The translations under genes and the position numbers were made by a program. This document shows positions 1 to 7,158 of a stretch of DNA of 64,000 nt, one piece after another. The number at the start of each line of letters is the position of its first letter. Within the stretch, counting starts at the first letter, position 1. A model generated the notes under the pieces. It ran no database searches. It saw only the letters and a list, made by a program, of their open reading frames with translations, and was not told the DNA's origin. The DNA is from Pseudodonghicola sp048268305 (GTDB lineage Bacteria; Pseudomonadota; Alphaproteobacteria; Rhodobacterales; Rhodobacteraceae): NCBI RefSeq assembly GCF_048268305.1, contig NZ_JBLWVT010000009.1, positions 62,001 to 126,000 of the forward strand, given 5' to 3'.

Positions 1-81
1 ATGTCCACCTCGGACAAGATGGGCTGGATCGCGCTGATCGGCTCGGTCGTGCTTACCCTCGTCACTGTCGCGGTTATCTGA
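1..81 (+). CDS. sdhC: Succinate dehydrogenase cytochrome b556 subunit, 3' end only
   Basis: Only the last 26 residues and the stop codon lie in the window. They form one hydrophobic helix (WIALIGSVVLTLVTVAVI), which fits the final membrane span of SdhC. SdhC is one of two membrane anchors of complex II and helps bind haem b and ubiquinone. The identity rests mainly on position, 10 bp before sdhD and in the same direction. The ATG at base 1 is probably an internal methionine, since a full SdhC is about 125 residues. Confidence 0.75.
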   Translation: MSTSDKMGWIALIGSVVLTLVTVAVI

Positions 82-91
82 GGAGACTCCA

Positions 92-463
92 ATGCGTTAC
101 CTGACGGACCGCAAACGCGTCGACGGGCTGGGCACTGCCAAGTCCGGCGTTCATCACTTCTGGGCGATGAAGGTCAGCTCCATCGCCCTGATCGTGCTCA
201 TCCCTCTGTTCATCTTCACCTTCGGCCCGGCGCTGGGGCAGCCCTATGAAGTGGTCCTCGACTACTATTCGCGGCCCTTCCCGGCGATCGTGGCGGCGCT
301 CACCCTGGTGGTGGGGCTGCGCCACTTCCATCTGGGCGCGCAGATGGCGATCGAGGATTACGTGCACGGCTGGAAACAGCGTGGGCTGATCATCGCGGTG
401 ATGTGCCTGAGCTATGCCGCGATGGCGGTTGGGCTCTTCTCCATCGCCCGCATCGCGCTCTAA
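92..463 (+). CDS. sdhD: Succinate dehydrogenase membrane anchor subunit SdhD
   Basis: This 123-residue protein has three predicted membrane helices (about residues 26-46, 62-78 and 96-118). It carries the SdhD signature RHFHLGAQMAIEDYVHG at residues 77-93, whose histidines include the likely axial ligand of haem b; the Asp-Tyr pair (89-90) lies near the quinone site. It anchors SdhAB to the inner membrane and passes electrons to ubiquinone. The start follows an AGGAGA ribosome site overlapping the sdhC stop. It is the second gene of an sdhCDA-x-B operon. Confidence 0.95.
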   Translation: MRYLTDRKRVDGLGTAKSGVHHFWAMKVSSIALIVLIPLFIFTFGPALGQPYEVVLDYYSRPFPAIVAALTLVVGLRHFHLGAQMAIEDYVHGWKQRGLIIAVMCLSYAAMAVGLFSIARIAL

Positions 464-486
464 CCCCGAACGGGAGACTATAAGCA

Positions 487-2292
487 ATGGCTGCTTACCA
501 ATACGAGACGCATAATTATGACGTCGTTGTTGTCGGCGCCGGTGGTGCGGGGCTCCGCGCCACCCTCGGCATGGCAGAACAAGGCCTCAAGACCGCCTGC
601 GTGACCAAGGTTTTCCCGACCCGTTCGCATACCGTCGCCGCCCAGGGGGGCATCGCCGCCTCGCTGTCGAACATGGGCCCCGACAACTGGCAGTGGCACC
701 TTTACGACACCGTGAAAGGCTCTGACTGGCTGGGCGACACCGACGCGCAGGAATATCTGGTGCGTGAGGCGCCCAAGGCGGTTTACGAGCTGGAACACTA
801 CGGCGTGCCCTTCTCGCGGACCGAAGAGGGCAAGATTTATCAGCGGCCCTTCGGCGGCCATACCACCGAATTCGGTGAAGGCCCCCCCGTGCAGCGGACC
901 TGCGCCGCGGCCGACCGCACCGGCCACGCCATCCTGCACACGCTCTATGGCCAGTCGCTGAAGCAGAAGGCGGAATTCTATATCGAGTATTTCGCCATCG
1001 ACCTGATCATGTCCGAAGACGGGCAGTGCCAGGGCGTGGTCTGCTGGAAGCTCGACGACGGCACCATGCATGTGTTCAACGCCAAGATGGTCGTTCTGGC
1101 CACCGGCGGCTATGGCCGTGCCTATTTCTCGGCGACCTCCGCCCATACCTGCACCGGCGACGGTGGCGGCATGGTGGCACGTGCGGGTCTCGCGCTGCAG
1201 GACATGGAGTTCGTCCAGTTCCACCCCACCGGCATCTACGGCTCCGGCTGTCTGATCACCGAAGGGGCGCGCGGCGAGGGCGGCTATCTGACCAACTCGG
1301 AAGGCGAGCGGTTCATGGAACGCTATGCCCCGACCTACAAGGATCTGGCCTCGCGCGATGTGGTGTCGCGCTGCATGACCATCGAGATCCGCGAAGGCCG
1401 CGGCGTGGGCGAGCACAAGGATCACATCCACCTGAACCTGTCGCACCTGCCGAAAGAGGCTCTGGCCGAACGTCTGCCGGGGATTTCGGAATCGGCGCGC
1501 ATCTTCGCCGGTGTCGACGTCACCAAGGAACCGATCCCGGTTCTGCCGACGGTGCACTACAACATGGGCGGCATTCCGACCAACTATTGGGGCGAGGCGA
1601 TCAACCCGACCGCTGACAACCCCGATGCGATCGTGCCCGGCCTGATGGCCGTGGGCGAGGCCGGTTGTGCGTCTGTCCATGGGGCGAACCGTCTGGGCTC
1701 CAACTCGCTGATCGACCTCGTGGTCTTCGGTCGCGCCGCCGCCATCCGCGCCGGCAAGGTCGTCGACCCCGAAGCGCCGAACCCCGAGCTGAACCAGGCC
1801 TCGGTCGACAAGGCGTTCGAACGCTTCGACAGCCTGCGTTATGCCAAGGGCAATATCCCGACTGCCGAACTGCGGCTCGAGCTGCAGAAGACCATGCAGG
1901 CCGATGCCGCCGTCTTCCGCACCGAGAAGTCGCTGGCCGAAGGGGTGGAGCGGGTCAAGGCCGTGGCCGCGAAGATGGAGGACATCCATGTGACCGACCG
2001 CTCGCTGATCTGGAACTCCGACCTGATGGAGACGCTGGAGCTGACCAACCTGATGCCCAACGCTCTGGCCACCATCGTCGGCGCCGATGCGCGCAAGGAA
2101 TCCCGCGGGGCGCATGCCCATGAGGACTACCCCGAGCGTGACGACGCGGAATGGCGCAAGCACTCGATCATGCATGTCGAAGGCAACCAGGTGGAGCTGA
2201 CCTATCGTCCGGTTCACATGGACCCGCTGACTGCGGAAGAAGATGGCGGGATCTCGCTGAAGAAGATCGCGCCGAAGAAACGGGTCTACTGA
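487..2292 (+). CDS. sdhA: Succinate dehydrogenase flavoprotein subunit SdhA
   Basis: The 601-residue length is normal for SdhA. The Rossmann FAD site VVVGAGGAGLRA is at residues 15-26. The covalent FAD-binding histidine is His48 in RSHTVAAQGG. Substrate-site motifs include RGEGGYLTN and HGANRLGSNSL. It oxidises succinate to fumarate in the TCA cycle and hands electrons to the SdhB iron-sulfur clusters. It starts 23 bp after sdhD behind a GGGAG site. The gene is followed not by sdhB but by an unrelated reading frame. Confidence 0.98.
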   Translation: MAAYQYETHNYDVVVVGAGGAGLRATLGMAEQGLKTACVTKVFPTRSHTVAAQGGIAASLSNMGPDNWQWHLYDTVKGSDWLGDTDAQEYLVREAPKAVYELEHYGVPFSRTEEGKIYQRPFGGHTTEFGEGPPVQRTCAAADRTGHAILHTLYGQSLKQKAEFYIEYFAIDLIMSEDGQCQGVVCWKLDDGTMHVFNAKMVVLATGGYGRAYFSATSAHTCTGDGGGMVARAGLALQDMEFVQFHPTGIYGSGCLITEGARGEGGYLTNSEGERFMERYAPTYKDLASRDVVSRCMTIEIREGRGVGEHKDHIHLNLSHLPKEALAERLPGISESARIFAGVDVTKEPIPVLPTVHYNMGGIPTNYWGEAINPTADNPDAIVPGLMAVGEAGCASVHGANRLGSNSLIDLVVFGRAAAIRAGKVVDPEAPNPELNQASVDKAFERFDSLRYAKGNIPTAELRLELQKTMQADAAVFRTEKSLAEGVERVKAVAAKMEDIHVTDRSLIWNSDLMETLELTNLMPNALATIVGADARKESRGAHAHEDYPERDDAEWRKHSIMHVEGNQVELTYRPVHMDPLTAEEDGGISLKKIAPKKRVY

Positions 2293-2443
2293 TGATGCAC
2301 CCCGGTTCCCAATCGCTCGGGCTTCGGCCGGCGGTCTGCCCTGTGCAGATCGTCGCCCGGTGCCGGTGCGGCGGGGCCGGGGGCTCCATCAGCCCCAGCG
2401 GGCGCGCCCTGATCGGGGCGCCCCTTGTGCGGGGGGCCGTGGC

Positions 2444-3253
2444 ATGACCCGGCTCGTCCTGCATTGCGGTCTGCAGAAGACCGGCACCACGTCGTTCCAT
2501 CACTTCGTGCAGAAGAACGCCGGCGCCTTGCCGGACGGTCTGCGCATCCTGACGCCGGAAAAGGGCACGGTGACCCGGACTGTCGGGCGCAAGTCGGTTC
2601 TCTGGACCAGCGCGCCGGAGGACAAGACCCGGGATGAGTTCATCGCCGCCGTCATCGATCTGCGCCAAGCCGTCGCGGCCGAGGCGGAGGCCGGCGCCGA
2701 AACCGTTCTCGTCTCGCACGAGAACCTGCCGGGTGCCATGCCGGGGTATTGGGGCGAGACCGGGCTTTATCCGCATCTGGAAGAGGTCATCGACCTTCTC
2801 GACACCCACCTGGCGCCCTTCGTGCCGGAGTATGTGTTCTATGTGCGGGAAATGGCAGGCTGGAAGCGCAGCGTGCATAACCAGGCGGTCAAGTCGGACG
2901 GCTATACCGGCGACTGGGACCTGTTCCTGACCGAGACCGCGGCCTATCCCGACTGGGCCAGCCTGCGGACCCGGCTGGAGCGCGCCCTTGGCGATCGTCA
3001 GCGCGTCTTCCGGTTGGAGGACGAGGCCGACGCCAGCCGCCCCGGGACGCAGCTTCTGCACCATGTGGGATGCCCCGAGGACGCCCTTGGCGCCATGACC
3101 TTCAAGCCGGCGCGGCTGAACCAGAGCCTGAACGCCGGCGCGCTGGAGTTCATGCGCCAGATCAACGCTCAACACCTGGATCGCGTGGCGCGGCGGAAGG
3201 TTGCCCAGCTCGTCCGTGACAATCAGGCACTTTTCAAGACGGTAGATCCGTAG
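2444..3253 (+). CDS. Sulfotransferase-like P-loop protein inside the sdh operon
   Basis: This 269-residue protein opens with LVLHCGLQKTGTTSFHHF; GLQKTGTTS (residues 9-17) matches the 5'-phosphosulfate (PAPS) binding loop of the sulfotransferase fold. No signal peptide or membrane helix is visible. The ATG at 2444 places the beta strand and P-loop at the N-terminus as in the family; an upstream in-frame start at 2360 would add 28 low-complexity residues. It lies 151 bp after sdhA and 30 bp before sdhB on the same strand, so it is probably co-transcribed. Nothing known links a sulfotransferase to complex II. The fold call is fairly firm; the substrate is unknown. Confidence 0.7.
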   Translation: MTRLVLHCGLQKTGTTSFHHFVQKNAGALPDGLRILTPEKGTVTRTVGRKSVLWTSAPEDKTRDEFIAAVIDLRQAVAAEAEAGAETVLVSHENLPGAMPGYWGETGLYPHLEEVIDLLDTHLAPFVPEYVFYVREMAGWKRSVHNQAVKSDGYTGDWDLFLTETAAYPDWASLRTRLERALGDRQRVFRLEDEADASRPGTQLLHHVGCPEDALGAMTFKPARLNQSLNAGALEFMRQINAQHLDRVARRKVAQLVRDNQALFKTVDP

Positions 3254-3283
3254 AGCACCGCCAACCGTAGAGGAAAGCTCAAA

Positions 3284-4066
3284 ATGGTACAATTCTCGCT
3301 ACCCAAGAACAGCCGGGTCACCACCGGCAAGACCTGGCCGAAACCGGAAGGCGCCAAGAATGTGCGGACCTTCAAGATCTACCGTTGGGATCCCGATACC
3401 GGTGAAAACCCCCGGGTCGACACCTATTTCCTCGACATGGACAAGTGCGGCCCGATGGTTCTGGACGCGCTGATCAAGATCAAGAACGAGGTCGACCCGA
3501 CGTTGACCTTCCGCCGCTCCTGCCGCGAGGGGATCTGTGGCTCCTGCGCGATGAATATCGACGGTCACAACACCCTGGCCTGCATCTTCGGCCTGGACGA
3601 GGTGAAGAAATCGGTGGTGACGATCTATCCGTTGCCGCACATGCCGGTGGTCAAGGACCTGATCCCCGACCTGACGCATTTCTATGCCCAGCATGCCTCG
3701 ATCATGCCCTGGCTGGAAACCAAGACCAACCGCCCGGCCAAGGAATGGCGCCAGTCGATCGAGGACCGCAAGAAGCTCGACGGTCTTTATGAATGCGTGA
3801 TGTGCGCCTCCTGCTCGACCTCCTGCCCGTCCTACTGGTGGAACGGCGATCGGTATCTCGGCCCGGCCGCGCTGCTGCACGCCTATCGCTGGATCATCGA
3901 CAGCCGCGACGAGGCCACCGGTGAGCGTCTGGACGGGCTGGAAGACCCGTTCAAGCTCTATCGTTGCCATACCATCATGAACTGCACCCGCACCTGCCCG
4001 AAAGGCCTGAACCCGGCCAAGGCGATCGCGGAAATCAAGAAGATGATGGTCGAACGCGCGGTCTGA
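3284..4066 (+). CDS. sdhB: Succinate dehydrogenase iron-sulfur subunit SdhB
   Basis: All three cluster motifs are present in this 260-residue protein. [2Fe-2S] ligands are Cys80, 85, 88 and 100 (CREGICGSC...C). [4Fe-4S] ligands are Cys171, 174, 177 with the CP motif at 181 (CVMCASCSTSCP). [3Fe-4S] ligands are in CHTIMNCTRTCPKG at 228-241. It wires SdhA to the membrane anchors. AGAGGAAAG precedes the ATG. A hairpin with a T-tract about 30 bp after the stop closes the operon. Confidence 0.98.
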   Translation: MVQFSLPKNSRVTTGKTWPKPEGAKNVRTFKIYRWDPDTGENPRVDTYFLDMDKCGPMVLDALIKIKNEVDPTLTFRRSCREGICGSCAMNIDGHNTLACIFGLDEVKKSVVTIYPLPHMPVVKDLIPDLTHFYAQHASIMPWLETKTNRPAKEWRQSIEDRKKLDGLYECVMCASCSTSCPSYWWNGDRYLGPAALLHAYRWIIDSRDEATGERLDGLEDPFKLYRCHTIMNCTRTCPKGLNPAKAIAEIKKMMVERAV

Positions 4067-4093
4067 CCTGACCCGTCGTCATGCTTTCATCAG

Positions 4094-4131
4094 CGCCCCG
4101 GGCCCGGTTAGGGTTCGGGGCGTTTGTTTTT
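4094..4131 (+). terminator. Rho-independent terminator of the sdh operon
   Basis: A perfect 7-bp GC stem (CGCCCCG at 4094-4100 with CGGGGCG at 4116-4122) is followed directly by TTTGTTTTT. It lies 27 bp past the sdhB stop. Confidence 0.85.
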
Positions 4132-4258
4132 CGGCACATCTTAAATGCTGCAATGCAGAAAACGCATGGCGAGGTTGCGGTTTTTCCGGGGTGTGCCGGG
4201 GCCCCCGGCCCATTAGGTAGCCGCTCAGGGAGGACATTGCCCTGCAACGGAGTGTCCG

Positions 4259-4414
4259 ATGGAACGTCGCACCGAAAACACCAAGGTCTCCGCCGAGGCC
4301 GCACTGCACATCCTGGAAGAAGCCTGGGCGTATTACACGCCGCTGCCGCTGCCGGCCGAGGCCGAGCATGTGGCTGATCAGGAAGAGCTCTTCCATTATC
4401 ACAACGCGGCTTGA
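4259..4414 (+). CDS. Small acidic hypothetical protein, 51 aa
   Basis: The frame encodes MERRTENTKVSAEAALHILE and continues to a tyrosine/proline patch (YYTPLPLP) and a His-rich end (FHYHNAA). ACGGAG stands about 6 bp before the ATG, and codon choice is GC-rich at third positions like the neighbours. I do not recognise a domain. The gene sits after the sdh terminator and 37 bp before another small gene on the same strand. Judged coding from composition and ribosome site; function unknown. Confidence 0.55.
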   Translation: MERRTENTKVSAEAALHILEEAWAYYTPLPLPAEAEHVADQEELFHYHNAA

Positions 4415-4451
4415 TCTGGCCGCGGTGAGGGCGCTGGGGTAGGTAGGGCAT

Positions 4452-4649
4452 ATGGTCTTCCTGCTTCCCCTGCTGATCCTCGCCCTTGTCGCCTATTTCA
4501 CCTGGCGGCATTTCACCTCTTCGCTGACAAGAGATTGCCGGTGGCGCCTGGATCGCGCCAGCGGCCTTTGGCGTTGTGCCGCCTGCGGCGCGGAGGTGCC
4601 GGCAAAGGCCGGGGCGGCGCCGCGATTCTGCGCCAAGGCGCGGGGGTGA
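4452..4649 (+). CDS. Small membrane protein with a C-terminal CxxC pair, 65 aa
   Basis: Residues 2-18 form one hydrophobic helix (VFLLPLLILALVAYFTW). A basic segment follows, then WRCAACGAEVPAKAGAAPRFC, which resembles a small zinc-ribbon knuckle: a CAAC pair and a later Cys, with another Cys earlier at RDCRW. This suggests a single-pass inner-membrane protein with a cytoplasmic metal-binding tail. A GGTAGG-like site precedes the ATG. Function is unknown and no named family is claimed. Confidence 0.6.
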   Translation: MVFLLPLLILALVAYFTWRHFTSSLTRDCRWRLDRASGLWRCAACGAEVPAKAGAAPRFCAKARG

Positions 4650-4662
4650 AACGCGGCCTGAG

Positions 4663-4700
4663 TTTTGATCATATTGACATTTAAGCTTTTGATCATATTG
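4663..4700. repeat. Two direct copies of TTTTGATCATATTG
   Basis: The 14-mer occurs at 4663-4676 and 4687-4700, start to start 24 bp. Each contains the palindrome TGATCA. The pair lies about 90-130 bp upstream of the putative promoter of the ornithine decarboxylase gene and 13 bp after the preceding small gene. It could be a tandem regulator site, but no factor can be named. Confidence 0.5.
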
Positions 4701-4791
4701 GTTTTTCGCGGCTTTCCGGGCCGGTGACGTGCCTGAATTGGAGTATTTCCGCCTGCACGCCTAAAAAAATGACTCGGATGCAAATTTCCTC

Positions 4792-4820
4792 TTGATCGAC
4801 TCGTCATTCGCGATGATATG
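4792..4820 (+). promoter_or_regulatory. Candidate promoter of the ornithine decarboxylase gene
   Basis: TTGATC (4792-4797) and GATATG (4815-4820) are 17 bp apart. This would start transcription near 4826, just before the structured leader. The assignment rests on motif match and position only. Confidence 0.4.
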
Positions 4821-4825
4821 CGCGC

Positions 4826-4940
4826 TTAAGACGCCAACGCACGCGCCTCTGGCGAGAGGGGGAAAGTCCCCTGCGGTTACGTAGCGACGGTAACGTCTCC
4901 CGTGGAAGTGAGCGGCCACTACTGGCCGGGTCTATTGGAG
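4826..4940 (+). ncRNA. Structured 5' leader of ornithine decarboxylase, probably the speF motif RNA
   Basis: About 115 nt between the candidate promoter and the start codon can fold into consecutive hairpins. Visible stems are AGGGG/CCCCT (4857-4861 with 4868-4872), GTTAC/GTAAC (4876-4880 with 4890-4894) and CGGCCA/TGGCCG (4913-4918 with 4923-4928). The last ends 6 nt before the TTGGAG ribosome site. A conserved RNA element named the speF motif is known upstream of ornithine decarboxylase genes in alphaproteobacteria, and position and length fit. I could not score it against the Rfam model. Confidence 0.65.
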
Positions 4941-4946
4941 ATGACC

Positions 4947-6119
4947 ATGAACGCATACGTGACCGGTTTTCCGGTGGCGCAAGAACTGCGCCCGCAATCC
5001 CGCATCGAAAACTTCATTCGTTCGACCCAGTTCGACCGTCCGACGCTGGTTCTGGACGTCGATCGCGTCGCCGATCAATATCATGCGCTGAAGGCCGGCC
5101 TGGGCCGGGCGCGCATCCATTACGCCGTCAAGGCCAACCCGGCGCGCGAGATCATCGAGCGTCTGGTGAATCTCGGCTCTGGCTTCGACGCCGCCTCGCG
5201 CGCCGAGATCGAGCTCTGCCTGTCGCTGGGCGCGCAGCCGGATCACATCTCTTTCGGCAATACCGTGAAAAAGCCGCGCGACATCGAATTCGCCTGGCAT
5301 GCCGGTGTCACGCTCTTTGCCGCCGACGCGGAGGAAGAGCTTGAGAAGATTGCAGAGTTCGCCCCCGAGTCGCGTGTCTACATCCGTCTGATCGTCGACG
5401 CCTCGGAAGCCGACTGGCCGCTGAGCCGCAAGTTCGGCTGCGCCCGCGACAAGGCGATTGCCCTGATGGATTACGCGGTCGAACTGGGGCTGGCGCCGGT
5501 GGGCATGTCCTTCCATGTCGGCAGCCAGACCAAGCGCGCCGAGATGTGGACCACCACGCTCGACCAGGTGGCCGCCGTCTGGCACGCCGCCCGCGAGGCT
5601 GGCCATGACCTGAGCCTGCTGAACATCGGCGGCGGTTTCCCGGCCTATTATGGTGAAGAGATCCAGGGCCCGACCTCCTATGCGGCGCGGGTGATGGAAC
5701 TGGTGGCCGAGCGCTTTGGCGATGTGGCCGAGATCATGGCCGAACCGGGCCGTGGCCTGGTTGCCGAGGCTGGCATGATCGCCGCCGAGGTGCTGCTGGT
5801 GTCGCGCAAGTCGAACAATGATCTGCATCGCTGGGTCTATCTGGATATCGGCAAGTTCTCCGGCCTGGCCGAAACCATGGATGAGGCGATCCGCTATCAG
5901 TTCGTCACCGACCACGATCACGACGCGATGGGCCCCTGCATCCTGGCCGGCCCCTCCTGCGACAGCGCTGACGTGCTTTATGAAAAGCGCCCCGTCGAGC
6001 TGCCGCTGGGGCTGAAGGCCGGCGACCGCATCCTGATCCGCAACTGTGGCGCCTATACCTCGACCTATGCCAGCGTCGGTTTCAACGGCTTCCCGCCGCT
6101 GGATGTGATCACCATCTGA
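4947..6119 (+). CDS. speF: Ornithine decarboxylase (PLP fold III, eukaryotic-like)
   Basis: This 390-residue alanine-racemase-fold decarboxylase makes putrescine from ornithine. The PLP lysine is Lys62 in HYAVKANP. The glycine loop GGGFPAYYG starts at residue 228, EPGRG is at 266-270, and the catalytic cysteine is Cys338 in GPSCDSAD. The C-terminus has the family signature CGAYTSTYASVGFNGFPPLD. Two in-frame ATGs follow TTGGAG: the one at 4941 abuts it, so 4947 with a 6-bp gap is preferred. Lysine as an alternative substrate cannot be excluded. A structured leader suggests polyamine- or amino-acid-responsive control. Confidence 0.93.
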   Translation: MNAYVTGFPVAQELRPQSRIENFIRSTQFDRPTLVLDVDRVADQYHALKAGLGRARIHYAVKANPAREIIERLVNLGSGFDAASRAEIELCLSLGAQPDHISFGNTVKKPRDIEFAWHAGVTLFAADAEEELEKIAEFAPESRVYIRLIVDASEADWPLSRKFGCARDKAIALMDYAVELGLAPVGMSFHVGSQTKRAEMWTTTLDQVAAVWHAAREAGHDLSLLNIGGGFPAYYGEEIQGPTSYAARVMELVAERFGDVAEIMAEPGRGLVAEAGMIAAEVLLVSRKSNNDLHRWVYLDIGKFSGLAETMDEAIRYQFVTDHDHDAMGPCILAGPSCDSADVLYEKRPVELPLGLKAGDRILIRNCGAYTSTYASVGFNGFPPLDVITI

Positions 6120-6145
6120 GCGACCCAGGTCCAGAGACAGAGCAG

Positions 6146-6178
6146 CGCCCGGTCCTCCCTCGGCCGGGCGTTGATCGT
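6146..6178 (+). terminator. Probable terminator after ornithine decarboxylase
   Basis: Stem CGCCCGG (6146-6152) with CCGGGCG (6164-6170), followed by the T-rich TTGATCGTT. It lies 26 bp after the decarboxylase stop. The T-tract is interrupted, so the call is moderate. Confidence 0.6.
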
Positions 6179-6262
6179 TGGGGGGAGGGGGGCTCTGCCC
6201 CCCACGGCCTGCGGCCTCCCCCCGGGATATTTGTGGCTAGAAAAAGCTGGGTGCTTGCGCTG
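6178..6262. repeat. Dispersed intergenic repeat, copy 1
   Basis: A GC-rich arm (GGGGGGCTCTGCCCCCC, then GGCCTGCGGCC) leads to the core GGGATATTTGTGGCTAGA at about 6224-6241 and AAAAAGC. The same core recurs near 43,780 and in variant form near 37,250 and 45,925. All copies are intergenic. Confidence 0.75.
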
Positions 6263-6309
6263 GCCTGCCGGTCGCGGTTTGCTGTGGGAAAGTCCCACTC
6301 GAGGTCGCG

Positions 6310-7116
6310 ATGACACAGCCGCCCCCAGATGCCGATGCCCGCCGCGCCGTGGCGCCGGTGATCTGTTATCCCGCCGAGGGGCTGCCTGCGCCCGATCTGG
6401 CGCTTTATGCGCGCGCGCGGAGCGGGGCGCGCAAGCTGGCCGAGGTGATTGCGCCGCCGCGCGAGGCGGTCTGTTTCGAGGTGGCGGCGGGGCAGTTCTT
6501 TCGGATCACCTGCACCGAAGGGTCGCAGGTGGGCGATCTGAACCTGTGGAACGCCCAGGATCTGAGCGAGCGGTTCTATTCCGGCAAGACCCGGGCGCTG
6601 CATGGCACCCATGTGAGACTGGGGGATCGGCTGTGGAGCAGCTTTCCGTCACTGCGGCCGATGGCGACGATCACCGGGGATACGCTGTCCTGGTATGGCA
6701 TCGACCCCCATGGCGGCGCCGTGCACGACGTGATCGGAACCCGCTGCGACCCCTATACCCATAATCTGCTGTCGGGCGGCCAATATCACCAGTGCTGTCA
6801 TTCGAACCTGATCCGTGCCCTGGCAGATCACACCGGGATGAGCTTGGCAGAGGCGGAGCCGCATGTGCACGATGTGCTGAATGTCTTCATGTGTACCGGC
6901 TTCACCCGCGACACCGGGCAGTATTTCATGAAGGCGAGCCCGGTGCGGCCGGGTGACTATCTGGAGCTTTTTGCCGAGATCGACCTGCTCGGTGCGCTCA
7001 GCGCCTGTCCGGGCGGGGATTGTTCGTCAGAGCATTCCAGCGATGCCGCCGCCTGCCATCCGCTGCGGATCGAGGTTTTCGCGCCGGAAGACGGGGCGCT
7101 GGAGGGCTGGGTGTAG
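6310..7116 (+). CDS. DUF1989 / urea carboxylase-associated family protein
   Basis: The 268-residue protein matches the DUF1989 family by its conserved blocks: GQFFRITCTEGSQVGDLNLWN (written in part; residues about 57-77), the histidine/cysteine-rich YHQCCHSNL, NVFMCTGF, and CPGGDCS near residue 234. Members accompany urea amidolyase genes and are thought to bind a metal through conserved Cys/His residues, but the reaction is not established. No urea carboxylase gene is nearby. It follows ornithine decarboxylase on the same strand, separated by a terminator and a repeat, so it is probably its own transcript. It converges on deoD. Confidence 0.8.
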   Translation: MTQPPPDADARRAVAPVICYPAEGLPAPDLALYARARSGARKLAEVIAPPREAVCFEVAAGQFFRITCTEGSQVGDLNLWNAQDLSERFYSGKTRALHGTHVRLGDRLWSSFPSLRPMATITGDTLSWYGIDPHGGAVHDVIGTRCDPYTHNLLSGGQYHQCCHSNLIRALADHTGMSLAEAEPHVHDVLNVFMCTGFTRDTGQYFMKASPVRPGDYLELFAEIDLLGALSACPGGDCSSEHSSDAAACHPLRIEVFAPEDGALEGWV

Positions 7117-7158
7117 CCGCCCGTGAACGGCTATGATCGCAGCCACGGAGGGTAGCGG

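Noticed and set aside
478..2217. Long open frame antisense to sdhA
   Set aside because: Third-position GC bias in sdhA keeps the antisense frame open; the translation has no family features and sdhA is certain.
4813..4884. Possible 23-codon upstream frame in the ornithine decarboxylase leader
   Set aside because: It has no ribosome site and its ATG overlaps the likely -10 element, so it would not be in the transcript; it also cuts through the structured region.
7114..7133. TAGCCG/CGGCTA hairpin between the DUF1989 gene and deoD as a terminator
   Set aside because: The stem is only 6 bp and no T-tract follows on either strand; it is too weak to list as a feature.
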